Shown here one piece after another: positions 24,324 to 33,994 of a stretch of DNA of 64,000 nt. This DNA comes from Thermus thermophilus HB8. Lineage in GTDB: Bacteria > Deinococcota > Deinococci > Deinococcales > Thermaceae. How positions within the stretch are numbered: the stretch's first letter is position 1; each line of letters opens with the position of its first letter. A program made the position numbers and the translations under genes. Where the stretch lies: NCBI RefSeq assembly GCF_000091545.1, contig NC_006461.1:1772304-1836303 (forward strand), in the 5' to 3' direction. The notes under the pieces were generated by a model. The model did not search any database, had not been told where the DNA came from, and saw nothing but the letters and a program-made list of their open reading frames with translations.

Positions 24324-25111
24324 CGCCCAAACCGCCTCTCGCGGGCCTGGTAGCTCCTCAGGGCGCGCAGGAAGTCAATCTTGCGGAACTCGGGCCAGAG
24401 GACGTCGGCGAAGTAGAACTCGGAGTAGGCGGACTGCCAGAGGAGGAAGCCGGAAAGCCGGATCTCCCCCGAGGTGCGGATGATGAAGTCGGGGTCGGGA
24501 AGCCCGGCGGTGTAGAGGTGGCGGGCGATGTCCTCCGGGGTGAGGCCCTCGGCCACCTCCTTGGGGGAGAGGCCCCGGGCCTCCGCCTCCAAAAGGAGCC
24601 GCTTCACGGCGTCCACGATCTCCTCCCGCCCCCCGTAGCCCATGGCGATGTTGAGGAACATGCCCCGGTGCCCCTCCGTCCTCCGCTCCAGGCGCTCTAT
24701 GGCCCGGACCACCTCCGGGGAAAACCCCTCCCGCCTACCGATGAAGCGCACCCGCACCTGGTGTTCCAGGATCCGGTGGTCCTCCGCCATCCGCTCGGCC
24801 TCCCGCAGGAAGAGGTTCATGAGGGTCTCCACCTCCTCCGGGGGGCGCTTGAAGTTGTCCGTGGAGAAGACCCAGACGGTCACGGTCTTGATGCCCATCT
24901 CCAGGCACCACTCCAGGACCTCGTAGGCCTTCTGCACCCCGAACTCGTGCCCCTTGGTGGGGGAAAGGCCCAAAGCGCGGGCGTAGCGGCGGTTTCCGTC
25001 CAGGATGAGGCCCAGGTGCCGGGGCATGGGGCCCCGCTTGACCTCCCTCAGGAGGCGTTTCTCGTAAAGCCAGTAGAGGGGGCGGGAAAGGGCGAGGAGG
25101 CGGCGGACCAT
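24320..25111 (-). CDS. uppS: Isoprenyl (undecaprenyl-type) diphosphate synthase
   Basis: A 263-residue cis-prenyltransferase: PRHLGLILDGNRRYARALG (catalytic Asp in LDGNRR, about residue 37), VWVFSTDNFKRPPEE, NIAMGYGGREEIVDA and DFIIRTSGEIRLSGFLLWQ with the RTSGE...R motif. It makes the lipid carrier for cell-wall precursors. The family is most often MDGNGRWA; LDGNRRYA here is the variant seen in some actinobacterial-type enzymes, so product chain length is uncertain. Its stop codon forms part of the hcs -35 box. Confidence 0.92.
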   Translation of the reverse strand: MVRRLLALSRPLYWLYEKRLLREVKRGPMPRHLGLILDGNRRYARALGLSPTKGHEFGVQKAYEVLEWCLEMGIKTVTVWVFSTDNFKRPPEEVETLMNLFLREAERMAEDHRILEHQVRVRFIGRREGFSPEVVRAIERLERRTEGHRGMFLNIAMGYGGREEIVDAVKRLLLEAEARGLSPKEVAEGLTPEDIARHLYTAGLPDPDFIIRTSGEIRLSGFLLWQSAYSEFYFADVLWPEFRKIDFLRALRSYQARERRFGR

Positions 25112-25146
25112 ACCCTTTCCACCCTAAGGGAGAAGGGCGGGGCGCG

Positions 25147-26265
25147 CTAGCGGTAGAGCTCCCGGGCGATGACGAGGCGCTGGATCTCCGAGGTGCCCTC
25201 GTAGATCTCCGTCACCTTGGCGTCCCGGTAGTACCGCTCCACCCGGTAGTCCCGGTGGTAGCCGTACCCCCCCAGGACCTGGACCGCCTCCCGGGTGACC
25301 TCCACGGCGGCGGCGCTGGCGAAGAGCTTGGCGGCGCTGGCCTCGAGGGTGAACCTCTCCCCCCGGTCCTTCTTCCTCGCGGCCTCGAGGACCAGGGCGC
25401 GGGCGGCGGCGATCTTCACGTGCATGTCGGCGATCTTGAAGGCGATGGCCTGGTGCTCCTTTAGCTTCTTCCCGAACTGCTCCCGCTCCTCGGCGTAGGC
25501 CTTGGCGATCTCAAAGGCCCCGCGGGCGATGCCCACCGCCTGGGCCGCCACCCCCACGCGCCCCGAGTCCAGGCCCGCAAGGGCATAGGCCAGGCCCCGC
25601 CCCTCCTCCCCGAGAAGGTTCTCCTCGGGGACGAAGACCTCCTCGAGGCGCACCTCGGCGGTGTGGGCCGCGTGGAGGCCCATCTTCTCCTCGGGGCGGC
25701 CGAAGGAAAGCCCTGGAGTACCCTTCTCCACCAAGAAGGCGCTGATCCCCTTCTCCGTGCGGGCCATGACCACGTAGAGGTGGGCGTGGCCAGCGGAGGT
25801 GATCCAGCTCTTGACCCCGTTCAGCACGAACCCGCCCTTGACCCGCCGCGCCTCGGCGCGGAGGCTTTTGGCGTCGGAGCCCGCCTGGGGCTCGGTGAGG
25901 CAGAAGGCCCCGATCCACTCCCCCCGGGCCAGGGGCACGAGGTAGCGCCGCTTCTGCGCCTCGCTCCCGAAGCGGAGGAGCATGTACTGGGGAAGGCCGC
26001 TGGTCACGGAGACGATGACGGCCACGCTGGGGTCGGCGGCGGCGAGCTCCTCCAGGGCCAAGGCCCAGGTCACGGAGTCCAGGCCCACCCCTCCCCACTC
26101 CTCCGGGGTGGTCATGCCGAGGAGGCCGAGCTCGGCCAGGGCCTTGAGCTGGGGCCAGGGGTACTCGGCCTTCCGGTCGTACTCGGGGGCGAGGGGGTAG
26201 AGGACCTCCCGGGCCACCCGGCGCACCGCGTCCAGAACCAGCCGTTGCTCCTGGGTGAGGGTCAT
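25147..26265 (-). CDS. Acyl-CoA dehydrogenase
   Basis: A 372-residue FAD enzyme of fatty-acid beta-oxidation: GLLGMTTPEEWGGVGLD, FCLTEPQAGSDA and KSWITSAGHAHLYVVMA substrate/FAD motifs, then GRVGVAAQAVGIARGAFEIA, and the C-terminal QVLGGYGYHRDYRVERYYRD and EIYEGTSEIQRLVIAREL with the catalytic-region Glu (EGTSEI). ATG 26265 was chosen; the upstream codons run through a TTACGAT -10-like box. A GCAAAAAAGCGTCA motif 27 bases upstream is shared with the acyl-CoA dehydrogenase at 45732-46895. Acyl chain preference unknown. Confidence 0.93.
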   Translation of the reverse strand: MTLTQEQRLVLDAVRRVAREVLYPLAPEYDRKAEYPWPQLKALAELGLLGMTTPEEWGGVGLDSVTWALALEELAAADPSVAVIVSVTSGLPQYMLLRFGSEAQKRRYLVPLARGEWIGAFCLTEPQAGSDAKSLRAEARRVKGGFVLNGVKSWITSAGHAHLYVVMARTEKGISAFLVEKGTPGLSFGRPEEKMGLHAAHTAEVRLEEVFVPEENLLGEEGRGLAYALAGLDSGRVGVAAQAVGIARGAFEIAKAYAEEREQFGKKLKEHQAIAFKIADMHVKIAAARALVLEAARKKDRGERFTLEASAAKLFASAAAVEVTREAVQVLGGYGYHRDYRVERYYRDAKVTEIYEGTSEIQRLVIARELYR

Positions 26266-26291
26266 CCTCCCTATCGTAACATCGCAGGTCG

Positions 26292-26305
26292 GCAAAAAAG
26301 CGTCA
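26292..26305 (-). promoter_or_regulatory. 14-mer shared by two acyl-CoA dehydrogenase promoters
   Basis: GCAAAAAAGCGTCA (TGACGCTTTTTTGC in gene direction) occurs here, 27 bases upstream of one acyl-CoA dehydrogenase, and at 46928-46941, 33 bases upstream of the other. Here it overlaps the last codon positions of ubiX. Possible regulator site or shared -35 context. Confidence 0.4.
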
Positions 26306-26869
26306 CGTTTCCCCCCACCGGGGGGCGCGCTTCCCGGGAAGCCCCAGGTGGTCCAGGATGCGCTGGGTGACGAAGCCGAGGAGGTCCCTGATCTCCTTGG
26401 GGCGGTGGTAGAAACCGGGGCTTGCCGGGAGGATGGTGGCCCCGGCCTCCGCCGCCTGGACCATGGCCCTTAGGGTGGGGAGGGGCAAAGGGGTCTCCCT
26501 CAGGACGAGGACGAGGGGGCGGCGCTCCTTCAGGTGGACGTAGGCCGCCCGGGTGAGGAGGGTGTCGGCCAGGCCCGTGGCCACCTTGGCCAGGGTGGTG
26601 GCGGAGCAAGGGACGACCACCATCCCGCGGGTGGGGAAGGAGCCCGAGGCGATGGGGGCGCCCAGGTCCTGGTCCTTGTAGACCCGGTGGGCCAGGGCGT
26701 GGAGGTCCTTGGGGCTTAAGCCCATCTCCTCCCAGAGCACCCGCTTGGCCCCCTGGGAGAGGACGAGGTGGACTTCGGCGAGGTCCTTGAGCGCCTCGAG
26801 GAGGTCCAGGGCGTAGGGCATGCCGCTCGCCCCGGAAACCCCCACCACCACCCGGAAAGGCGCGTCCAC
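26303..26869 (-). CDS. ubiX: Flavin prenyltransferase UbiX-like
   Basis: A 188-residue flavoprotein that prenylates FMN to make the cofactor of UbiD-type decarboxylases. The blocks VVVGVSGASGMPYALDLLEAL (SGASG loop), SFPTRGMVVVPCSATTLAKVA (PCS-TLA) and RRPLVLVLRETPLPLPTLRAM (LVLRETPL) define the family. The start is GTG at 26869. It lies 10 bases downstream of the broken DUF4127 gene. No ubiD partner lies in the window. Confidence 0.92.
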   Translation of the reverse strand: MDAPFRVVVGVSGASGMPYALDLLEALKDLAEVHLVLSQGAKRVLWEEMGLSPKDLHALAHRVYKDQDLGAPIASGSFPTRGMVVVPCSATTLAKVATGLADTLLTRAAYVHLKERRPLVLVLRETPLPLPTLRAMVQAAEAGATILPASPGFYHRPKEIRDLLGFVTQRILDHLGLPGKRAPRWGET

Positions 26870-26878
26870 GGCGCCATT

Positions 26879-28093
26879 CTACCGGCCCAAGGCGGGGCCC
26901 GCCCGGCGGGGCACCAGGGCGAGCTCGGGCCAGGCCTCAAAGCTCCGCCTCCAGGGGAAGGCGAGGCCCCGGAGGTCCAGCCAGAACCCGTCCAGCTCCA
27001 CCCGGGGAAAGCCCTCGGCCACGGCCTGGGCCTCCTCGGGGAGGGGCTCGGGGAAGCGGGCCCGCACCCAGGGCCTGCCCACCTCCCCCCACCAGTACTG
27101 GAAGTAGGCCTCGGCGAGGCGCGAAAGCCGCCCCTCCCGGTCCTCGAGGAAAAGCCCCCCCTGGGCCAAGGCACTCCCCAGGTTGTTCGCCGGGGTACCC
27201 CAGGCGGCCTAGGCGGCGAGGCGGGCGTAGAGGCCCATCCCCTCCAGGTAGGCCATGAGGCGGGGGTCCCCCCGGTTCACCCGGGCGAGGTCGGCCAGGG
27301 CCACGGGGTGACGGGCCATGAGGCGGAGGAGGTCCAGGGCGGCCTTTCTCGGGTCCCCACCCCCGTAGACGTAGAGGACGAGGTCGGGGCCCTCGGCCAA
27401 GGGCACCGCCACCGCGCGGGCGCTGGCCAAGACCCCGGCCACGGTCTTTTCCAGGGGAAGCCCCTCGTAGGGGGTGACCCGGGCGCGCAAGGCCTCGTCC
27501 TCGTAGACCACGGCCACCCGGAGGCCGGGCCTAAAGGCCCTAAGAAGCAGGACCTGGCCCGCCTCGTCGGCCCCGGGGCGGGCGGGGTAGCCCAGGGCCC
27601 GGGCCTCCCGGGGGCCCGGGGAGTTCCTCAGGGCGTCGTCCCAAACCGCCTCCAGGTAGACCCCCCGAAGGCCCCTCCAGGAGGCGAGGGCCTGGAGGAC
27701 CCGGAGGTTCCGCTCCCGCCTCGAGGCGTCCCACCTCGGGACGACGCCGAAGAGGTATAGCGCCCCGCCCCCGCGGGCCTTCCAGGCGAGGAGGGGGGCG
27801 AGGCGGGCCAAGGCGTCCTCCGGGGCGAGGGGGAGGTGGCGGCTTTGCACAAGCCCCCCGTAGGCCAAGGCGTCCAGGCTCGCCACAAGCCCCCGCCCGG
27901 GGGTGGCGAGGAGCCAGGCCCTCAAGGCCTCGAGGTCGGCCCCCTCCGGTCCCCGGTAGGCCTCCCGGGGCGGACAGAGGACCACCCCCCAGGCGCAGGG
28001 GGCGAGGTTGGGGGGGCGGTCGTCCAGGGGAAGGTAGAGGAGCTGGGCGAGGCCCAGGCCCCAGGCCACGAGAAGCGCCCAAAGGCGCGCCAC
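26879..28093 (-). pseudogene. DUF4127 family secreted protein, interrupted by in-frame TAG
   Basis: Two pieces in the same frame make a DUF4127-like protein of 404 codons. The first (294 residues) has a signal peptide, then LYLPLDDRPPN, the family's N-terminal hallmark, and SLDALAYGGLVQSR. It ends at TAG 27211-27209. The second continues AAWGTPANNLGSALAQGG, the family's YAGWNT-N-LGTALA motif. The TAG replaces the Tyr expected in YAxWxT, so one base change (TAC to TAG) explains the break. Family members are usually about 500 residues. Function is poorly known; possibly envelope-associated. Readthrough or sequence error are alternatives. Confidence 0.78.
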
Positions 28094-28100
28094 GCCCGCC

Positions 28101-29078
<978 letters not shown>

Positions 29079-29194
29079 TCTTTCCCTCCTCCTTGGACGC
29101 CAGTTTACCCCCTCACATACCTATAGGGGGTATGCCTCGCCCCATTTTGAGGGGTAAGGGGGAAGGGTGTCAAGAAAAAACCAACCGAGCCGCG

Positions 29195-29219
29195 GAAAAA
29201 ACACCCCCGAAGGGGTGTT
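29195..29219 (-). terminator. Intrinsic terminator of the tRNA cluster
   Basis: AACACCCC-TTCG-GGGGTGTT hairpin followed by TTTTT on the minus strand, just after the last tRNA; the UUCG loop makes it very stable. Confidence 0.9.
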
Positions 29220-29221
29220 CC

Positions 29222-29297
29222 TGGTGACCCCAGGGGGATTCGAACCCCCGTCTCGGCCTTGAGAGGGCCGTGTCCTAGGCCTCTAGACGATGGGGCC
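29222..29297 (-). tRNA. tRNA-Glu (anticodon CTC)
   Basis: Acceptor GGCCCCA / TGGGGTC, anticodon loop CTCTCAA in the stem GGCC.../...GGCC, T-loop TTCGAAT, encoded CCA. Length 76. Third gene of a three-tRNA transcript. Confidence 0.95.
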
Positions 29298-29317
29298 ATG
29301 CGCGGCTCGGCTGGCTT

Positions 29318-29392
29318 TGGTGACCCCAGGGGGACTCGAACCCCCGCCGCCGGCTTGAAAGGCCGGTGACCTAACCGCTAGTCGATGGGGCC
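29318..29392 (-). tRNA. tRNA-Glu (anticodon TTC)
   Basis: Acceptor GGCCCCA / TGGGGTC, anticodon stem CCGGC / GCCGG around CTTTCAA, T-loop TTCGAGT, encoded CCA. Length 75. Second gene of the cluster, so both Glu isoacceptors are co-transcribed. Confidence 0.95.
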
Positions 29393-29398
29393 AAAGTT

Positions 29399-29472
29399 TG
29401 GCTGGGGTGCGTGGATTCGAACCACGACCGGCGGATCCAGAGTCCGCTGTCCTACCCTTAGACGACACCCCA
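29399..29472 (-). tRNA. tRNA-Gln (anticodon CTG)
   Basis: Acceptor TGGGGTG / CACCCCA (the U1-A72 pair typical of tRNA-Gln), anticodon stem GCGGA / TCCGC around CTCTGGA, T-loop TTCGAAT, encoded CCA. First gene of the cluster. Confidence 0.95.
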
Positions 29473-29504
29473 GCGATGGGCGCCCGAAGCCTCGGGCAGT
29501 CGTT

Positions 29505-29533
29505 ATGGTACACTCTAAGGGGCGGATTGGCAA
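29505..29533 (-). promoter_or_regulatory. Promoter of the Gln-Glu-Glu tRNA cluster
   Basis: TTGCCA (29533-29528) and TACCAT (29510-29505) with a 17-base spacer, about 33 bases before the first tRNA. Confidence 0.8.
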
Positions 29534-29542
29534 GCCCCTCCT

Positions 29543-30139
29543 ATGGAACGCGAGGTCATAGAAATCCTCAGCGAGTACCTTTCCCCGCAAGCGGCCGCCA
29601 ACCTCCTCGCCCGTGCCAAAGCGCGGCTCACCCCGACCACCCCCCAGGACTGGGCGCGGCTTTTGGAGGGGCCGCTTTGGGAGGAGCTACGGGCCATCCT
29701 CCCCTTCCGGGAGATGCCCCCCGGGCTTAAGGCCCTCGTCCGGCGGCTCAAGGCGGCCACCCCCCCTCCGCCTAAACCCCTAGGCGAGGCGGTGCCGGAG
29801 GCCGCACCGGCCCTCGAGGCGGTGGACCTGGCCGACCCCGAAGAGCGGGACCGCCTCGCCCGGAGCCTCGCCCGCCTCGAGGGGGTGACGGGGGTGGTGG
29901 TGGCCCACCCCTCGGGGAAGGCGGAGCTCCCCGAGGGCTTCCCCGTTCCCCTGGACACCGCCCACCTCCTCCTCCGCCGCCAGGGGTACGCCCTCTTTTA
30001 CCTGCGCACCGCCTCGAGGCTCCTCCTCCTCCGTCCCGTGGGCGGGGGCTTCGTGGGCGTGACGGCCCGGGAGGAGGCCAACGTGGGACAGCTCATGCAC
30101 AGGCTCAAGCGCCTGGCCCCCAAGGAGGTAAGCGGATGA
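29543..30139 (+). CDS. Roadblock/LC7-like domain protein
   Basis: A 198-residue protein. The N-terminal ~75 residues are helical (SEYLSPQAAANLLARAKARL), followed by a Pro/Ala linker and a domain at about 95-195 with LARLEGVTGVVVAHPSGKAE, LLLLRPVGGGFVGVTAREEANVGQLMHRLKRL, resembling the roadblock/LC7 fold found in bacterial GTPase partners such as MglB (each shortened in use: GVTGVVVAHPSG, ANVGQLMHRLKR). No GTPase gene is adjacent. It overlaps the next, frameshifted membrane-protein gene by 4 bases (ATGA), so the two work together or are at least co-translated. Weak family call. Confidence 0.5.
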   Translation: MEREVIEILSEYLSPQAAANLLARAKARLTPTTPQDWARLLEGPLWEELRAILPFREMPPGLKALVRRLKAATPPPPKPLGEAVPEAAPALEAVDLADPEERDRLARSLARLEGVTGVVVAHPSGKAELPEGFPVPLDTAHLLLRRQGYALFYLRTASRLLLLRPVGGGFVGVTAREEANVGQLMHRLKRLAPKEVSG

Positions 30140-31781
30140 GAAGAGGTCTGGTCCTGCCCTTCGCCCTCGTCCTTTCCCTGGCCCTGGCCGCGGGCCTCAC
30201 CGAGCTTTACGACGGCCTGGAGGCCGCCTTGGGCCAGGTGCGCCTGGAAACCCGGCCCAAGCGGTGAACGCCCTCAACCGGGCCCAAAGCCTCCTCCGGG
30301 AGGAAGGGGCGCTGCCCCCGGTCCTGCGGGACGCCGCCCTCACCAACCTGCAGGAGGCCCGCCAGTTCGTGGCGCAGAAGAGCGCGGTGGACCTCGAGGC
30401 CCGCCTCCTCCTGGTCCGCCACCTCGTGGGCAAGGCCCTCTACGACGCCTTCCTCCAGGCCCAGGGGGAGGAGAAGGCCGCCTTGGGCCAGCGCCTGGCC
30501 CGGGCCACGGGCCTTCCCCCCGCCCTGGTGGCCCAGGCCCGCTCCGCCCCCCCCGAGGAGGCCCGGAGGCTCCTGGAGGCCCGCTACCTCCAGGCCATGG
30601 CGGAGGACCTGGGCCAAGCCCTCGCCGCCCAGAGCCGCCCCCAGGCCTACCTGGCCCTGGCCCGGGCCTACGCCCGCTACCTCATCGTCCAGGACAGCCC
30701 CCAAAGCCGCCTCAAGGCCCAGGACTTCGTCCAGGCCCTGGCCCTCGTCTCCACCGGCCAGCCCTTCCGCCCCGAGGTCCAGAGGCTCCTCGGCCAGATC
30801 CAGGCCTGGCGGCAGGACCTCCTCTCCTCGCTCCAACCCTCCACTCCGGTTCCTCCGCCTGCCCAGGCGCGGCCGCCGGAACCTGCGCCCTCCCCCCCTT
30901 CCGGCACCCAGGCGAGCCCAGAGGCCCCGTCCGCAGAAGCAGAAACCTTCTACACCCCGGGGTGGATGGACGAGCGCACCGCCCAAACGGTGCGGTTGGC
31001 GGCCAGGACCCTTGGCTACAACTACGACTTCCAGCTTCTGGAGGCCGTGGAGGAAGTGCGGGACGAGATCGGGCTTGCAGTAACCGCCCTGGGGCGGGGC
31101 GACGCGGAGGAGGGACGGTACCGCCTGGAACGGGCCTTCTACAAGTTCCGCATGCAAGTGGAACCCGTCTTCGTCCACATCCACCCCAGCCTCACAGAGG
31201 CGATCTCCCGATCCCTCAACCTCCTTTCTCAAGCCACCGGCATCCGCACCCTGGACGCGCTTACGGCCTATGAAGCCGTTGAGGCTCTCCGGCAAAGCTT
31301 CCTCCAAGGTCCAAGGCAGGACCTCTGGCTTAACCTCAAGCTCGCCCTGCTCCAGACCGCAGGCGTTCCCCGGGCGGTCTTCTTCCTTTTGGCTGGGGCC
31401 CTGAGCTTCTTCCCCCTTTACCTCCTCCGGCTGACCTTCGGCGGGCGGAACGTCTACTGGAACCTCCTCGGGCTGGCTTTCCTCGTGCTCCTCTTGCCCA
31501 TCTTCGCCGAGGCCCTCTCTTATTTCGGCTCCATCCTTGCAGACTACGGCAACCTTCCGGCTCTAGCGTTCCTCAGCAACCTCTCCATCGGTCAGGGCCT
31601 CTTACCGTACTTGGCCTGGGGGTTCACCATCTTCCTCGTGGTGGCCCTGGCCGGGGCGGGCCTCCGGGGCATCGCCGCCCAGTTCGGACTCCTGCGGGAG
31701 CGGGAGCCCGAGGCCTCGAGGCGGGAGACCACCCCCACCCTCACCAGCGAGACCATCGTGGAGTGGGACGAGGAGTTCTGA
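30136..31781 (+). pseudogene. Exported membrane protein, frame broken near residue 38
   Basis: ATG 30136 encodes a clear signal peptide (MRRGLVLPFALVLSLALAAG) and reads to TGA at 30265, while the body reads in another frame from about 30249 to 31781. Adding one A to the AAA at 30248-30250 would join them as ...RLENPAQAVNALNRA, so a single-base loss in an A-run or a -1 frameshift is likely. The body has a helical domain with repeats of LARAYARYL type, a Pro-rich linker (about 30835-30950), a second helical domain and 3-4 membrane helices at the C-terminus. GTG 30264 could start a version without signal peptide. Not recognised; linked to the roadblock-like gene. Confidence 0.6.
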
Positions 31782-31787
31782 AGGGGC

Positions 31788-32966
31788 CTAGTTGCGGAAC
31801 ACCACGTCCTCGCGCCCGAAGACCCAGACGGCCAAACCCAGGGCGAGCAGGGCGTAGACCAGGGTGGAGGCCCAGGTGAGCCCCACCTCCAAAGGGGTAG
31901 CGCTTCCCTTGAGGAGAGCATCCATGAGAAGGGCCACGTTGAAGAGAGGGAGGAGGTAATGCCAGGCCTCAATCTCAAGAAAGCCCCTAAACTGCAAAAA
32001 GAGCAAGGGAAGGAGGAACAAAAGCTGTAGGGGCGCCATGTAGCTTTGGGCCTCCTTGAAGCTTCTGGCGTAAAGCCCCAGGGCCACCATCACCGCCCCC
32101 ATGAAGAGGGCGAGGAGGAAGGCGGTGAGGAAGAGGGCGAGGAAGCTTCCCCCATCCAGGCTCACCTGCCCTCCCAGGGCCAGGGTCTCGCCCCTCTCCG
32201 TGAGGACGCCTCCGCCAAAGCGGGCGCTCCAGGCCCCGCCCAAGGCGAGCCCCAAAAGCCCCGCCACCCCCGAGAGGAGGGCCATGGCCACCGTGGCCAG
32301 GGTCTTGCCCAGGGCCACCTGGACCAGGGGGACTGGGGCGGCCAGAAGGGCCTCGAGGGTCCCCTTCTCCTTCTCCCCCGCCGTGGCGTCCACCGCCACC
32401 ACCTGGCCTCCGGAGAGGACGAAGACCACCAGAAAAAAGGGGAGGAGGAAGCCCAAAAGCCCTCCGGCCTTCTCCTTCGGGGGGGAGGCGTCCACCACCT
32501 CCACGGCGAAGGGGGAGAGGATCTCCTTGGGGAGACCCGCCCGCACCAGGGCCTCGGCCACCTGGGCCTCCTTGAGGGCCTGGAGGGCCCCCTTGACCTT
32601 CTCCACGACCACCTGGCTTTCCCCCAAACCCGAGGCCAGGCGGCCGAAAACGCGGTAGGCTCCTTCCCGGAACACCACCCCTGCCGGGAAACGGCCTTCC
32701 CGCACCGCCTCTTCGGGGTCCGGCACCGGCACGGGCTTGAGCCGGGCGGCCTCGAGGGCTTTTAGGGCCTCTTCGGGAAGCCCCGCCACCGCCACCTCCT
32801 GGACCCTTTCCGCCGCTCCCTGCAGGAGCCGGCTTAGGAAGAGGCTGGGCCCGAACATGAAGACCGGCATCAGCAGGACGGGCAGAACCAAGGTAGAGAA
32901 GAGGAGCTTTCGGTCGCGAAAAACCTGGATTAGCTCCTTGCGGAATAGCCGAAGCACCGCCTCCAT
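31788..32966 (-). CDS. ABC-2 exporter permease (NatB-like)
   Basis: A 392-residue membrane protein with an N-terminal helix after LFRKELIQVFRDRKLL, a large extracytoplasmic domain (about residues 45-170) and five helices at the C-terminus; the motif DATAGEKEKGTLEALLAAPV (about 195-215) is the hallmark loop of ABC-2/NatB permeases. ATG 32966 overlaps the last base of the ATPase gene; the TTG one codon upstream is less likely. Substrate could be Na+ or a small toxic compound; not determinable. Confidence 0.85.
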   Translation of the reverse strand: MEAVLRLFRKELIQVFRDRKLLFSTLVLPVLLMPVFMFGPSLFLSRLLQGAAERVQEVAVAGLPEEALKALEAARLKPVPVPDPEEAVREGRFPAGVVFREGAYRVFGRLASGLGESQVVVEKVKGALQALKEAQVAEALVRAGLPKEILSPFAVEVVDASPPKEKAGGLLGFLLPFFLVVFVLSGGQVVAVDATAGEKEKGTLEALLAAPVPLVQVALGKTLATVAMALLSGVAGLLGLALGGAWSARFGGGVLTERGETLALGGQVSLDGGSFLALFLTAFLLALFMGAVMVALGLYARSFKEAQSYMAPLQLLFLLPLLFLQFRGFLEIEAWHYLLPLFNVALLMDALLKGSATPLEVGLTWASTLVYALLALGLAVWVFGREDVVFRN

Positions 32967-33682
32967 CAAGCCCCCCTTACCTGGCGCACAAAAGCCCTTT
33001 CCAGGCTCCCTTCCCCCAGGGCCAGGGCCTCCTCCTTGGAGCCCTCGTAGACCAGCCGCCCGCGGTGGAGGAAGCCCACCCGGTCCGCCACCTCCTCGGC
33101 CTCACCCATGACGTGGGTGGAGTAAATCACGGCGTGGCCCAGGTCCCGGTAGGCCTTCACGAAGTCCAGGAGGGCCCTGCGGGCGAAGATGTCCAGACCC
33201 GCCGTGGCCTCGTCCAGGAGGAGGACCTTGGGCCGGTGGAGGATGGCCCGGGCGATGACCACCTTCTGCCGCATCCCGGTGGACATCTCCCCCACCTTCT
33301 TGTCCAGGGTCTCCTCCATTTCCAAGAGGTCCACCACCCAGTCCAAGGCCCCGAGAAAGGCCCGCCCTTTGAGGCCGTAGAAGCCCGCGAAGAACTCCAG
33401 GACCTCCCGCCCCGTGAGGCGCTCGTAGACCCGCATGCCCCCGTTCACCAGGCCGAGGTTGCGGCGCACCTCGAGGGGCTCCCGCACCACGTCAAAGCCC
33501 GCCACTAGCGCCCTCCCGGCGCTCGGGCGGACGAGGGTGGAGAGGAGGCGCAAGGTGGTGGTCTTCCCCGCCCCGTTGGGACCGAGGAGGGCGTAGACCT
33601 CCCCGGGCCCCACCCCAAAGGTCAGGCCCTCCACGGCCACGGCCTTGCGGTAGCGCTTGGTAAGACCCTCCGCCTGGACCAC
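32966..33682 (-). CDS. ABC transporter ATPase (NatA-like)
   Basis: A 238-residue ATPase with Walker A GPNGAGKTTTL (about residues 34-44), Q-loop NLGLVNGGMRVYERLTGRE, signature MSTGMRQKVVIARA (a STG variant of LSGGQ), Walker B LLLDEATAGLD and H-loop STHVMGEAEE. It pairs with the downstream permease with a 1-base overlap. GTG start at 33682. A divergent small gene begins at 33719, so the promoter lies in the 36-base gap. Confidence 0.92.
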   Translation of the reverse strand: MVQAEGLTKRYRKAVAVEGLTFGVGPGEVYALLGPNGAGKTTTLRLLSTLVRPSAGRALVAGFDVVREPLEVRRNLGLVNGGMRVYERLTGREVLEFFAGFYGLKGRAFLGALDWVVDLLEMEETLDKKVGEMSTGMRQKVVIARAILHRPKVLLLDEATAGLDIFARRALLDFVKAYRDLGHAVIYSTHVMGEAEEVADRVGFLHRGRLVYEGSKEEALALGEGSLERAFVRQVRGA

Positions 33683-33718
33683 GGCGCGAGCTTACCAAAT
33701 AATGGGGGCGTGAAGGCC

Positions 33719-33994
33719 ATGACCTTCTGGGTGAAGCCCAAAAGCTCCATAGAGGCCCTGCCCGAGGCCCAGGCCCTGGTCCGGGACCTCTTGGAGCTTT
33801 TCTACGAGTACTTCCCGGAGTACGAGGGGTGCTTGGGCTTTTCCCAGTCGCCCAGAAGGCCCCGCTACCTCTTCCTCTACATGGAAGGCCCCTGCGGGGG
33901 GCTCCTTCCCGCCGCCACCCGGTTTTTGCGGGAGCTCCTCGAGGCCGCCTTCCCCCAGGCCGAGGTGCGGGTCTACGGCAAGCCCTGGCCCTAG
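33719..33994 (+). CDS. Small hypothetical protein
   Basis: A 91-residue acidic/aromatic protein (MTFWVKPKSSIEALPEAQ, ELFYEYFPEYEGCLGFSQ, RYLFLYMEGPCGGLLPAATR). The alternation suggests a small alpha/beta fold. Not recognised. GTG 33710 would add three residues. Its last 4 bases overlap the convergent adenosyltransferase gene. Divergent from the ABC transporter; no function can be assigned. Confidence 0.55.
   Translation: MTFWVKPKSSIEALPEAQALVRDLLELFYEYFPEYEGCLGFSQSPRRPRYLFLYMEGPCGGLLPAATRFLRELLEAAFPQAEVRVYGKPWP

Noticed and set aside
29105..29590. Small ORFs across the tRNA cluster
   Set aside because: They only translate tRNA and terminator DNA.
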